A model generated the notes under the pieces. That model saw nothing but the letters and a program-made list of their open reading frames with translations, searched no databases and had not been told where the DNA came from. From assembly GCF_046498435.1 (NCBI RefSeq), contig NZ_JAWOAR010000034.1:1-8693 (forward strand): 8,693 nt of DNA, in the 5' to 3' direction. The DNA is from Longimonas sp046498435 (GTDB lineage Bacteria; Bacteroidota; Rhodothermia; Rhodothermales; Salinibacteraceae). Position 1 is the stretch's first letter. Each line of letters starts with the position of its first letter. Positions 1-4,801 of the stretch are shown one piece after another. A program made the position numbers and the translations under genes.

Positions 1-1058
1 GCTCCGTCGTCGCCCTCATCAAAGTGGTCGAAGCCGCCGGGCTGCATTGGAATGGCAGTGCCGTCGCCCTGCTCCACGAGCACGCCTTTCGAGGCATCGG
101 TGATCTCGCCGATGATCGTGTACGTGGTCTCGTCGAGCACGTCGAGGTCCGATTCATCGGCGGTAAAGAGCAGTTCGTAGTCCTCGCCCCCGAAGAACGC
201 ATACACGTCCACATCTTCGCCGAAGTGGTCGGCCACGCTGCGCGTTTCGGGGTGGACGGGCAGCGCGGGTGCAAAGAGCCGCGCCCCGACTCCGCTGGCC
301 TCGCAGATGTGATGCACCTCCGAGGAGAGTCCGTCCGAGATGTCGATGAGTGACGTGGGCCGAAAGCCCGCGTTGCGCCAGCGCCGCACCGAGGCCTCCT
401 GGGCAGGCGGGGCCAGGTGGCGGCGAATCACATACGGAAACGCATCTACAGCCGGCTCGAAGTCGTCGCCCTCGTCCTCCAACCGTTTGCGCTCATCGGC
501 CAGGATCTTGAGTCCGGCGTACGAGGCGCCCAGATCGCCGGTGACGCAGATCGCATCGCCCACCTGCGCGCCTGAACGCTGCACCACAGCCTCCGCTTCG
601 GCTGATCCCCAGGCCGTTACCGACAGCGTAAGCGCATGGGCGCTGGTGGTGTCGCCACCGACAACGGTCATGCCATACGCATCGCACGCCTTTTTAACGC
701 CCTCATAGAGGGTGCGCAGGTGCTCCACCGTAATGTTTTTGGGGATGGCAATCGTGATCAGCGCGTATTCGGGCGATACGTTCATCGCTGCCAGATCGCT
801 TACGTTCACCGATATCAGCTTAAAGCCGAGGTGCTCCATCGGCATGAAGGTGCGGTCGAAGTGCACGCCTTCGATGAGCGAGTCGGTGGTGTAGGCCTGC
901 ACGCGCCCGTCGGGCTGCCGGATGACGGCGGCGTCGTCGCCAATGCCGGTCAGCACATCGTCGGGCACATCGGGCCCCAGCGTATCTCGCAGATGGGCAA
1001 TGAGGCCAAACTCGCCTACGTCAGAGACATCGGTGTACATGGAAGGTTGTTGAGCCAT
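1..1058 (-). CDS. thiL: Thiamine-monophosphate kinase ThiL (C-terminus cut by window edge)
   Basis: ThiL phosphorylates thiamine monophosphate with ATP to give thiamine diphosphate, the last step of cofactor synthesis, in the cytoplasm. I read 352 codons on the minus strand before the left edge. Family motifs appear in order: GIGDDAAV (about residues 38-45, nucleotide/Mg), TTDSLIEGVHF (57-67), SDLAAM (87-92), GGDTT (134-138), GDLGASYAGL (174-183), DISDGL (239-244), GEDYEL (291-296), and GGFDHF (341-346), which is normally close to the C-terminus. Few residues should therefore be missing, although an acidic DEGDDG tail continues past the edge. The ATG start is tightly bounded: in-frame TGA TAA lies 15-20 bases upstream, with only a GTG at 1067 as an alternative. 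No Shine-Dalgarno is visible. It lies 60 bases downstream of the DsrE-like gene on the same strand and is probably co-transcribed. Identification is firm. Confidence 0.95.
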   Translation of the reverse strand, partial: MAQQPSMYTDVSDVGEFGLIAHLRDTLGPDVPDDVLTGIGDDAAVIRQPDGRVQAYTTDSLIEGVHFDRTFMPMEHLGFKLISVNVSDLAAMNVSPEYALITIAIPKNITVEHLRTLYEGVKKACDAYGMTVVGGDTTSAHALTLSVTAWGSAEAEAVVQRSGAQVGDAICVTGDLGASYAGLKILADERKRLEDEGDDFEPAVDAFPYVIRRHLAPPAQEASVRRWRNAGFRPTSLIDISDGLSSEVHHICEASGVGARLFAPALPVHPETRSVADHFGEDVDVYAFFGGEDYELLFTADESDLDVLDETTYTIIGEITDASKGVLVEQGDGTAIPMQPGGFDHFDEGDDG

Positions 1059-1118
1059 AAACGGCACGAAGGGTTATCAGCAAAAGAAACTAAAATAGAG
1101 GGATGCTGGGGCGTAGCG

Positions 1119-1481
1119 CTAAAACGTGAGGCTGGTATCGTGCTCCGCAGCCTGGCGCGCCATGTCGCCCGCACCACCGAATGTGGCCCAGTCGGCCAGG
1201 TCGTCTTCTTGGATGCCTCGCGCCTTGGCGCACGGCTCGCACACAACGAACTCGGCCAGCGCGTCGTTTTCCAGCAGCGCATTCAGCACATCCTGCACCA
1301 CAGGCAGACCAGGCGCCTTCAGCTCCGAAAGGTCAGCATGGCGGTTGCTGCCCAGATAGGTGGCCTCTTGCATCGCAAAAATAGCGACCGTCTCGCCACG
1401 GCTCATCGCGCCTTTGGCGGCTACGAAAGGAAGTACCGTTTTGGTGGTGTTGTCGGGACCCACAGTTGCGATAATATGCAT
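1119..1481 (-). CDS. DsrE/DsrF-family small cysteine protein
   Basis: A 120-residue protein with the layout of the DsrE superfamily (sulfur relay or peroxiredoxin-like alpha/beta fold). It has an N-terminal strand MHIIATVGPD, a helix with LPFVAAKGA (about 17-25), a second strand TVAIFAMQEATYL (31-43), a GLPVVQDVLNALL helix (58-70), the cysteine motif VVCEPCAKARGI (79-90, Cys81 and Cys84), and a C-terminal SLTF. The CxxCAKARG signature is common in stand-alone DsrE proteins, where a cysteine is thought to carry persulfide sulfur or act in redox; exact substrates are mostly unknown. TusD-type proteins of tRNA thiolation are relatives, but no tusB, tusC or tusE neighbour is visible. It precedes thiL by 60 bases, so a link to sulfur supply for thiamine is possible but unproven. 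The ATG at 1481 has no Shine-Dalgarno. Family call is good; function is open. Confidence 0.85.
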   Translation of the reverse strand: MHIIATVGPDNTTKTVLPFVAAKGAMSRGETVAIFAMQEATYLGSNRHADLSELKAPGLPVVQDVLNALLENDALAEFVVCEPCAKARGIQEDDLADWATFGGAGDMARQAAEHDTSLTF

Positions 1482-1588
1482 TGTATCAAGCGGCTATTTT
1501 GAAGAAGATAGATGCGAACAGGCATCGCTAAAGCGGCATGTGGCCCCCGCCACAACGTGACGGATCTGGTACAAACACAGGGGGATGC

Positions 1589-1612
1589 CAGCAGGCTGCT
1601 GCAATGTTGCAG
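1589..1612. promoter_or_regulatory. Two overlapping small palindromes in a divergent intergenic region
   Basis: The 221 bases between the start of the minus-strand DsrE-like gene (1481) and the plus-strand DUF1152 gene (1703) must carry both promoters. Within it, CAGCAG-G-CTGCTG (1589-1601) is a perfect 13-base palindrome. It overlaps CTGCAA-TG-TTGCAG (1599-1612), which has 6-base arms. Overlapping dyads in a divergent spacer are a plausible operator. I see no convincing -35/-10 pair in either direction, so the regulatory reading is inference. Confidence 0.3.
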
Positions 1613-1702
1613 GAATGTGAGACATCCCCGCAGTTCTCGTGCAACGACCGATTGGGCGTGCGGTTTAGGCGGCACTTCATTTTTCGAACGCACGTCAAGC
1701 CT

Positions 1703-2842
1703 ATGTCTTCCTCAAAACGCACCCTCGTTGTAGCCGGAGGCGGGGGCGGCGACGCCCTGGCAGCACTCATGGTCGCCCGCACGTTAGGATTCGACCCGAG
1801 CGAGGTTGCCTACGCCACAATTGTGTGGGAGCGCACCATCTATGATCCGAGTCCCGGTCCGCGTGGACCCGGCGACTTTGCGGCGATCACGCCGGTGGGC
1901 ACGCAAAACCACGCCATCAGCGGGACCAGCGCGCTAAAAGACCCTGCAGTCACGTTCATTCCGCGTCTGGCGGATACGTTTGGCGTGAGCTACTACCTTA
2001 TGAACATCCGGCGCGGGGCGAAGCATGTACGCGACCAGGTGCGCGAACTGCACGCGCTGCACGGCTTCGAGGAGATTGTGGTGGTGGATGTGGGCGGCGA
2101 TATTCTGGCACGCGGCGACGAGGAGACCCTTCGCAGCCCCACCGCCGACGGTCTCGCACTCGCGGGCATGTACGATGCCCCCGTCGATGTGCACGTGGCG
2201 GTGGCGGGCTTCGGCCTTGACGGCGAGCTGACCGAAGCGCACATGGCCGACATCAGAACTGAACTCCCGCTCGACACCGACTACGCTGAGCCGCAGCCCA
2301 TCACCGAAGCCATCGCATCCGACTTCATGAGCGCGTTTGAGTGGTTGCCGTCCGAGGTGTCGGGCATGACATGTGCAGCGGCGCTGGGCTACCGGGGCAC
2401 CGCCGAGATTCGCAGCAGCGGCATGAAGGTGGAACTGACCGATGAGAGTCCGCTCGTGCGCACGTATCCGTTTGAGGCGGTGTGGCAGCGCAACGAAATC
2501 GCGCAGGCCTGTCGCGACACGACCTCGCTCGACGAGACGGAGGCTATCGTACGCTCCTTCGGGCAGACGTCGGAGCTCGACTACGAGCGGCGCTCAGCCC
2601 AAAACCTGGAGCCGCGCGGCGACACGACCGCTCCGGCTATTCTTGACGATGAGCAGATCGAAACGCTCGACGTGTGCCTCATGATGTACTGCGACGAGGC
2701 GAAGGGCGAGGGTGTCGACTACCTGAGCATCCGGCGCATTGCCAAAGTGCTGGGGCTCGATCGCAACCAGCTTTCGCAGTTCCGATCGTATCTCGCATCC
2801 GCCTACCCCGACCGCCTCAACCCGCCCGTGTGGGTGTGTTAG
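1703..2842 (+). CDS. DUF1152 family protein with HTH-like C-terminal tail
   Basis: A 379-residue protein of no known biochemical function. It matches what I know of DUF1152, a family described mainly from archaea. The features are a glycine-rich nucleotide-binding-like loop VVAGGGGGDALAA (9-21), WERTIYDPSPGPRGP (42-56), and VVVDVGGDILARGDEETLRSP (127-146). A shorter Gly motif VAGFGLDGEL follows at 167-176. The start at 1703 is chosen because the Gly-rich strand should sit near the N-terminus. The frame stays open upstream to an ATG at 1538, but those 55 extra residues are Cys/Arg/Gln-rich and look non-coding. No Shine-Dalgarno is seen. After about residue 300 there is a charged linker and then a helical region (315-365) containing SIRRIAKVLGLDRNQLSQF, which reads like a helix-turn-helix. 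It is a single-gene unit with a hairpin 31 bases after the stop. Family call is fairly confident; role unknown. Confidence 0.8.
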   Translation: MSSSKRTLVVAGGGGGDALAALMVARTLGFDPSEVAYATIVWERTIYDPSPGPRGPGDFAAITPVGTQNHAISGTSALKDPAVTFIPRLADTFGVSYYLMNIRRGAKHVRDQVRELHALHGFEEIVVVDVGGDILARGDEETLRSPTADGLALAGMYDAPVDVHVAVAGFGLDGELTEAHMADIRTELPLDTDYAEPQPITEAIASDFMSAFEWLPSEVSGMTCAAALGYRGTAEIRSSGMKVELTDESPLVRTYPFEAVWQRNEIAQACRDTTSLDETEAIVRSFGQTSELDYERRSAQNLEPRGDTTAPAILDDEQIETLDVCLMMYCDEAKGEGVDYLSIRRIAKVLGLDRNQLSQFRSYLASAYPDRLNPPVWVC

Positions 2843-2872
2843 GACCTCCGCCTCCACCGATATATCTCGCAA

Positions 2873-2907
2873 TGTTTAGCACCCATAATACAGCCTCGTG
2901 CTAAGCA
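2873..2907 (+). terminator. Hairpin after the DUF1152 gene, possible terminator
   Basis: TGTTTAGCAC (2873-2882) pairs with GTGCTAAGCA (2898-2907): a 10-base stem with one G-U pair and a 15-base loop. It begins 31 bases after the DUF1152 stop. A T-rich but interrupted stretch follows (2910-2927). The loop is long and the T-tract broken, so it may be a weak terminator or an mRNA 3'-end structure rather than a classical intrinsic terminator. Confidence 0.4.
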
Positions 2908-2971
2908 ATCAATTTCGGTTGTTTTCAGAGCGATTGTACAGTACACGACAAAAGTCATACGACTCTTCATA

Positions 2972-3093
2972 GGGGCATGCCCCCAAAAGGATGGGTTCAG
3001 ATGAATGGTTTCCCCTCCATCCTACCCTTCCTCCCCGGGGAGGAAGGAACCAGCGGGCGCTTTCATGAAGTCCCCCTCGGAGGAGGGGGATTT
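2972..3093. repeat. G/C-rich palindrome cluster
   Basis: Four dyads are packed into 122 bases. GGGGCATGCCCC (2972-2983) is a perfect 12-base palindrome. AGGATGG (2988-2994) pairs with CCATCCT (3017-3023). A perfect 22-base palindrome lies at 3026-3047, centred on CCCCGGGG. AAGTCCCCCTC (3068-3078) pairs with GAGGGGGATTT (3083-3093) across a 4-base loop with one G-U pair, and is followed by a second copy of the GGGGGA block. From memory, similar TCCCCCT-rich intergenic repeats are frequent in Bacteroidota genomes. This was not searched. Confidence 0.6.
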
Positions 3094-3307
3094 AGGGGGA
3101 GGGATTTTGCGATCAAACGGGAAACAATCAAGCGTGACAGTGCAGCAGTCCAGTTGAAACGGTTGTGATCGACGCCTCTGATCGAGGAAGGCGCTGATGC
3201 CCGGGGCTAATATGAAGGCTCGCAATTTTTTTTGTCATGTACCATGGAGCGATTGCATGTTGAGCACCATGGATGCAAAAAAGACCATCACGATACCGCC
3301 CTTCCCC

Positions 3308-3342
3308 GTCATCCTGACAGAGCGGAGCGGCGGAAGGATCTC
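3308..3342 (+). repeat. GTCAT/ATCTC hairpin repeat, copy 1
   Basis: It begins GTCATCCT and ends AGGATCTC. The stem is ATCCT (3311-3315) with AGGAT (3335-3339), and the interior is AGCGGAGCGG-like. It is a member of the four-copy family described in the findings. A possible degenerate element end sits at 3375-3385, so this copy may lie in a third, decayed element. Confidence 0.55.
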
Positions 3343-3383
3343 AGCGCCTCCCTTGCACAGCGCACAACCACAGCGGACAAGCA

Positions 3384-3547
3384 TAGTGCTTTGTCACACG
3401 TGATTGTGTGGGTAGCTCACGCGAATGATTGTCATGGAAAGCCACAAGAGATCCCGGATCAGCGGCGCCAGGGGCGCCTTGTCCGGGATGACTATAAGCG
3501 TTGGTAGTTCATGCTTTACCCCATGAATCATCTGTGACAGAGCACTA
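3384..3547. mobile_element. MITE-like element A (164 bp) with terminal inverted repeats and TA ends
   Basis: The left end reads TAGTGCTTTGTCACA (from 3384). The right end, read on the minus strand from 3547, is TAGTGCTCTGTCACA. Similarity continues inward as TGATT and GGGTA blocks, giving imperfect terminal inverted repeats of about 31 bases (3384-3414 and 3517-3547) with 24 matching positions by my count. Both outer ends are TA, as expected if the TA target is duplicated, a trait of IS630/Tc1-like non-autonomous elements such as RUP and Correia. The interior holds one GTCAT/ATCTC hairpin (3448-3492) and no protein. No transposase is present in the window. Confidence 0.6.
3448..3492 (-). repeat. 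GTCAT/ATCTC hairpin repeat, copy 2 (inside element A)
   Basis: On the minus strand it reads GTC, then stem ATCCCGGA (3489-3482), and ends TCCGGGAT (3458-3451), CTC. Inside is a second stem, GGCGCC (3464-3469) with GGCGCC (3473-3478), around a 3-base loop. The outer stem has eight perfect pairs. Confidence 0.65.
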
Positions 3548-3599
3548 CTGCTGTGTCACAGGTCAATGTGTGGGTTACAACATGCCCCGTTTACATGCT

Positions 3600-3683
3600 G
3601 TCATCTTGAGCGGATACCGACAGCCGTCGGTAGGAGTCCTGACACGAGCGAAGCGACTGAGGAACGCAGTGAATAAAGATCTT
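3600..3683 (+). repeat. GTCAT/ATCTY hairpin repeat, copy 3 (inside element B)
   Basis: It begins GTCATCTTGAGC and ends AAAGATCTT. The outer stem is ATCTT (3603-3607) with AAGAT (3676-3680). Inside is a 7-base stem TACCGAC (3615-3621) with GTCGGTA (3626-3632), followed by an AGCGAAGCGACTGAGGAACG-type interior. Confidence 0.6.
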
Positions 3684-3735
3684 CCCCAAGGTTGGCAGGG
3701 CCGTTCAATCGCCTATCGCCCCGCTGAGCGTCGAG

Positions 3736-3794
3736 GAGATGGTTCGGCGTGCTCCGCACCGACAGCTGTCGGTGCGTCGCGTGCTCACCATGAC
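3736..3794 (-). repeat. GTCAT/ATCTC hairpin repeat, copy 4 (inside element B)
   Basis: On the minus strand it begins GTCATGGTGAGC and ends CGAACCATCTC. The outer stem is ATGGT (3791-3787) with ACCAT (3743-3739). Its centre is a perfect 22-base palindrome (3755-3776) around GACAGCTGTC, which resembles the inner stem of copy 3 (ACCGACAGC...GTCGGT). Copies 3 and 4 face each other. Confidence 0.65.
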
Positions 3795-3839
3795 AGGCTT
3801 CGTGGGGGAATGATTTCAGGGTAACCATCAAAATGAGGG

Positions 3840-3880
3840 TTGACACAGCACTACACGGAAAGACATTGTCTTCATAGCAT
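3840..3880 (+). promoter_or_regulatory. Candidate promoter for the lipoprotein gene, inside the end of element B
   Basis: A perfect TTGACA (3840-3845) lies 43 bases before the lipoprotein ATG. At 16-18 bases downstream only weak -10 candidates (GACATT or CATTGT) are present; TAGCAT at 3875-3880 is too far away. The TTGACA overlaps the terminal inverted repeat of element B. Only the -35-like box is good. Confidence 0.3.
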
Positions 3881-3888
3881 ACCGACGG

Positions 3889-4548
3889 ATGTTCATGCTT
3901 TCCTGGCCTGGTTTGTGGACGAGAACGCGTAGGTGGAAGATGTTGGGTAGTTTGGCATTGGGTAGTTTGGCATTGGGTAGTTTGGCGCTGGGTAGTTTGG
4001 CATTGGGGGGATGCGGAAGCACCGCCCCCTCTCTTGAGGCTCCTGCCTCGCCAACAGTTGCATCCCCTTCAATTATGTATCAACCCACCGCCGAAGCCCC
4101 GGCGCGTCCGTCAGAAACCGATGTGCACCAGTTAATCAACCATACGCTGCACAGCACAGACACCACCACTGATGACGATGTTGTGGACTTGCTGGGGGCC
4201 CCCTTGCGTACTACAGTGCGTGTGGTGCCTAATACATATGCAGCCGGACAGATAGACACGGTGCGCACGCTGTATTATCCGGCATTGCAGGCGCAACTCT
4301 ACATCCGAAGCGACGATACGCGCAGCTTTCTCATCCAGATGCGCCTACACGGATCCTTCTATTCCACCCCAGATGGACTCCAGGTAGACATGGAGCGTAG
4401 TGCTGTGCAGCAGCAAATGGGGCAGCCGCATCGTGTAGAAGACGAGGTCTGGGTCTACGAGAACGTGAGTCAGGGCGCAGCCGACCTACGCCTGGCTTGG
4501 CACGATAAGCGGGTGCGTTCCATTACATACGTGTTCTATTTCTCGTGA
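3889..4548 (+). CDS. Lipoprotein with repeat-built signal peptide; possible BamE-like fold
   Basis: 219 residues, not recognised as a named protein. Residues 1-41 form a lipoprotein signal peptide: a basic stretch (RTRRWK, 12-17), a hydrophobic core made of four LGSLA units (19-38), then LGGC with Cys42 as the predicted lipidated residue. The start at 3889 keeps the basic n-region; ATG at 3895 is nearly equivalent. The ATG at 3940 has AGGTGG 3 bases upstream but would leave no positive charge. After Cys42 comes a Pro/Ala/Ser/Thr linker to about residue 75. Two similar half-domains follow: DVVDLLGAP...LYYPALQAQLYI (about 100-139), and AVQQQMGQPHRVEDEVWVYEN (about 172-192) ending SITYVFYF. The LLGxP/xMGxP...W/Y pattern suggests two SmpA/OmlA (BamE)-like units, a weak inference. 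The envelope location is likely. Codon use seems less GC-rich than the neighbouring protease. Confidence 0.75.
   Translation: MFMLSWPGLWTRTRRWKMLGSLALGSLALGSLALGSLALGGCGSTAPSLEAPASPTVASPSIMYQPTAEAPARPSETDVHQLINHTLHSTDTTTDDDVVDLLGAPLRTTVRVVPNTYAAGQIDTVRTLYYPALQAQLYIRSDDTRSFLIQMRLHGSFYSTPDGLQVDMERSAVQQQMGQPHRVEDEVWVYENVSQGAADLRLAWHDKRVRSITYVFYFS
3943..4002 (+). repeat. Four tandem 15-base repeats encoding the signal-peptide core
   Basis: The unit TTGGGTAGTTTGGCA (Leu-Gly-Ser-Leu-Ala) occurs at 3943-3957, 3958-3972, 3973-3987 (last base G) and 3988-4002 (first base C). Both changes are synonymous. A partial fifth unit (TTGGG) leads into the lipobox. The unit length is a multiple of three, so gain or loss keeps frame. 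Confidence 0.95.
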
Positions 4549-4592
4549 CAGCAGCATGCAGGAGGATCTGCACATCGGCTCAAGTCCGTTTT

Positions 4593-4696
4593 GTTCTGAA
4601 CCCCGACCTGGGGGATAACTTGACACGCAATATATTCCGGTAGTCGAGGAGGCGGTACCCCATATTTCTGGCATCTTGCCCAAACGCGTTCAGAAC
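4593..4696. promoter_or_regulatory. Pair of GTTCnGAAC palindromes upstream of the tricorn-type protease
   Basis: GTTCTGAAC (4593-4601) and GTTCAGAAC (4688-4696) are 9-base dyads with identical 4-base arms. Their centres are 95 bases apart, close to nine helical turns. Scanning every GTTC I could find in the window, these are the only two. They lie in the 253-base gap between the lipoprotein stop and the protease start. TTGACA at 4620-4625 sits between them, but without a good -10. Operator function is inferred. Confidence 0.35.
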
Positions 4697-4801
4697 GTCG
4701 CTTCAATTCCCCAGAAATCCCAGAGGAAGCGCTTGCAACCCCGCATCAAAGTTGAGATGTTATAGCCCGTTCACCGTTTCCCCACACCCACCTACGGCCC
4801 T

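Larger units (their letters stand above)
3546..3853. mobile_element. MITE-like element B (308 bp) abutting element A
   Basis: The left end reads TACTGCTGTGTCA (from 3546). The right end, on the minus strand from 3853, is TAGTGCTGTGTCA. Weaker similarity runs inward to a shared GGTTAC block, giving inverted repeats of about 33 bases (3546-3578 and 3821-3853) with 24 matches. The first two bases, TA at 3546-3547, are also the last two of element A, so the elements share one TA. The junction itself folds into a strong hairpin (3530-3563, 15-base arms with one mismatch and one G-U). The interior carries two oppositely oriented GTCAT/ATCTY hairpins and no protein. The right end lies 35 bases before the lipoprotein start. 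Confidence 0.55.
2843..3888. other. About 1 kb gene-free, repeat-rich intergenic region
   Basis: No open frame here resembles a protein: the short ones run through palindromes and change character along their length. The region holds the hairpin at 2873-2907, a palindrome cluster at 2972-3093, a featureless part at about 3094-3300 (small inverted repeat near 3173-3193 and a run of eight T at 3226-3233), four related hairpins between 3308 and 3794, and two MITE-like elements covering 3384-3853. It appears to be an accumulation site for small non-autonomous repeats between two transcription units on the same strand. Confidence 0.7.

Noticed and set aside
636..1502. Long plus-strand open frame (288 codons)
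   Set aside because: It runs antisense through thiL and the DsrE-like gene, whose motifs are unmistakable. Its protein has no recognisable domain and its openness follows from the high-GC third positions of the real genes.
1538..1702. N-terminal extension of the DUF1152 frame
   Set aside because: It would put 55 unusual residues before the Gly-rich first strand and would run through the palindromic intergenic region. The ATG at 1703 fits the family better.
2883..2897. Integron attC site around the 2873-2907 hairpin
   Set aside because: The arms lack the conserved core-site bases and there is no integrase or cassette structure nearby.
3022..3225. Small minus-strand frame containing KSPSSEGDFMKAPAG
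   Set aside because: It is translated from the palindrome cluster. This kind of peptide arises wherever that intergenic repeat occurs and is not a gene.
3221..3236. Run of eight T as an intrinsic terminator tail
   Set aside because: No stable hairpin directly precedes it on the plus strand.
3308..3794. CRISPR array
   Set aside because: Copies differ in length, orientation and interior, spacing is irregular, and no cas gene is present.
3828..4022. Minus-strand frame with repeated PNAKL units
   Set aside because: It is the antisense reading of the 15-base repeats in the lipoprotein signal peptide. The plus-strand frame has a lipobox and a sensible protein.
4620..4633. TGACACGCAATA as another copy of the MITE-like terminal repeat
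   Set aside because: It needs a gap and a mismatch to fit, and no inverted partner was found in the 250-base spacer or in the protease gene. It is probably chance or an unrecoverable remnant.
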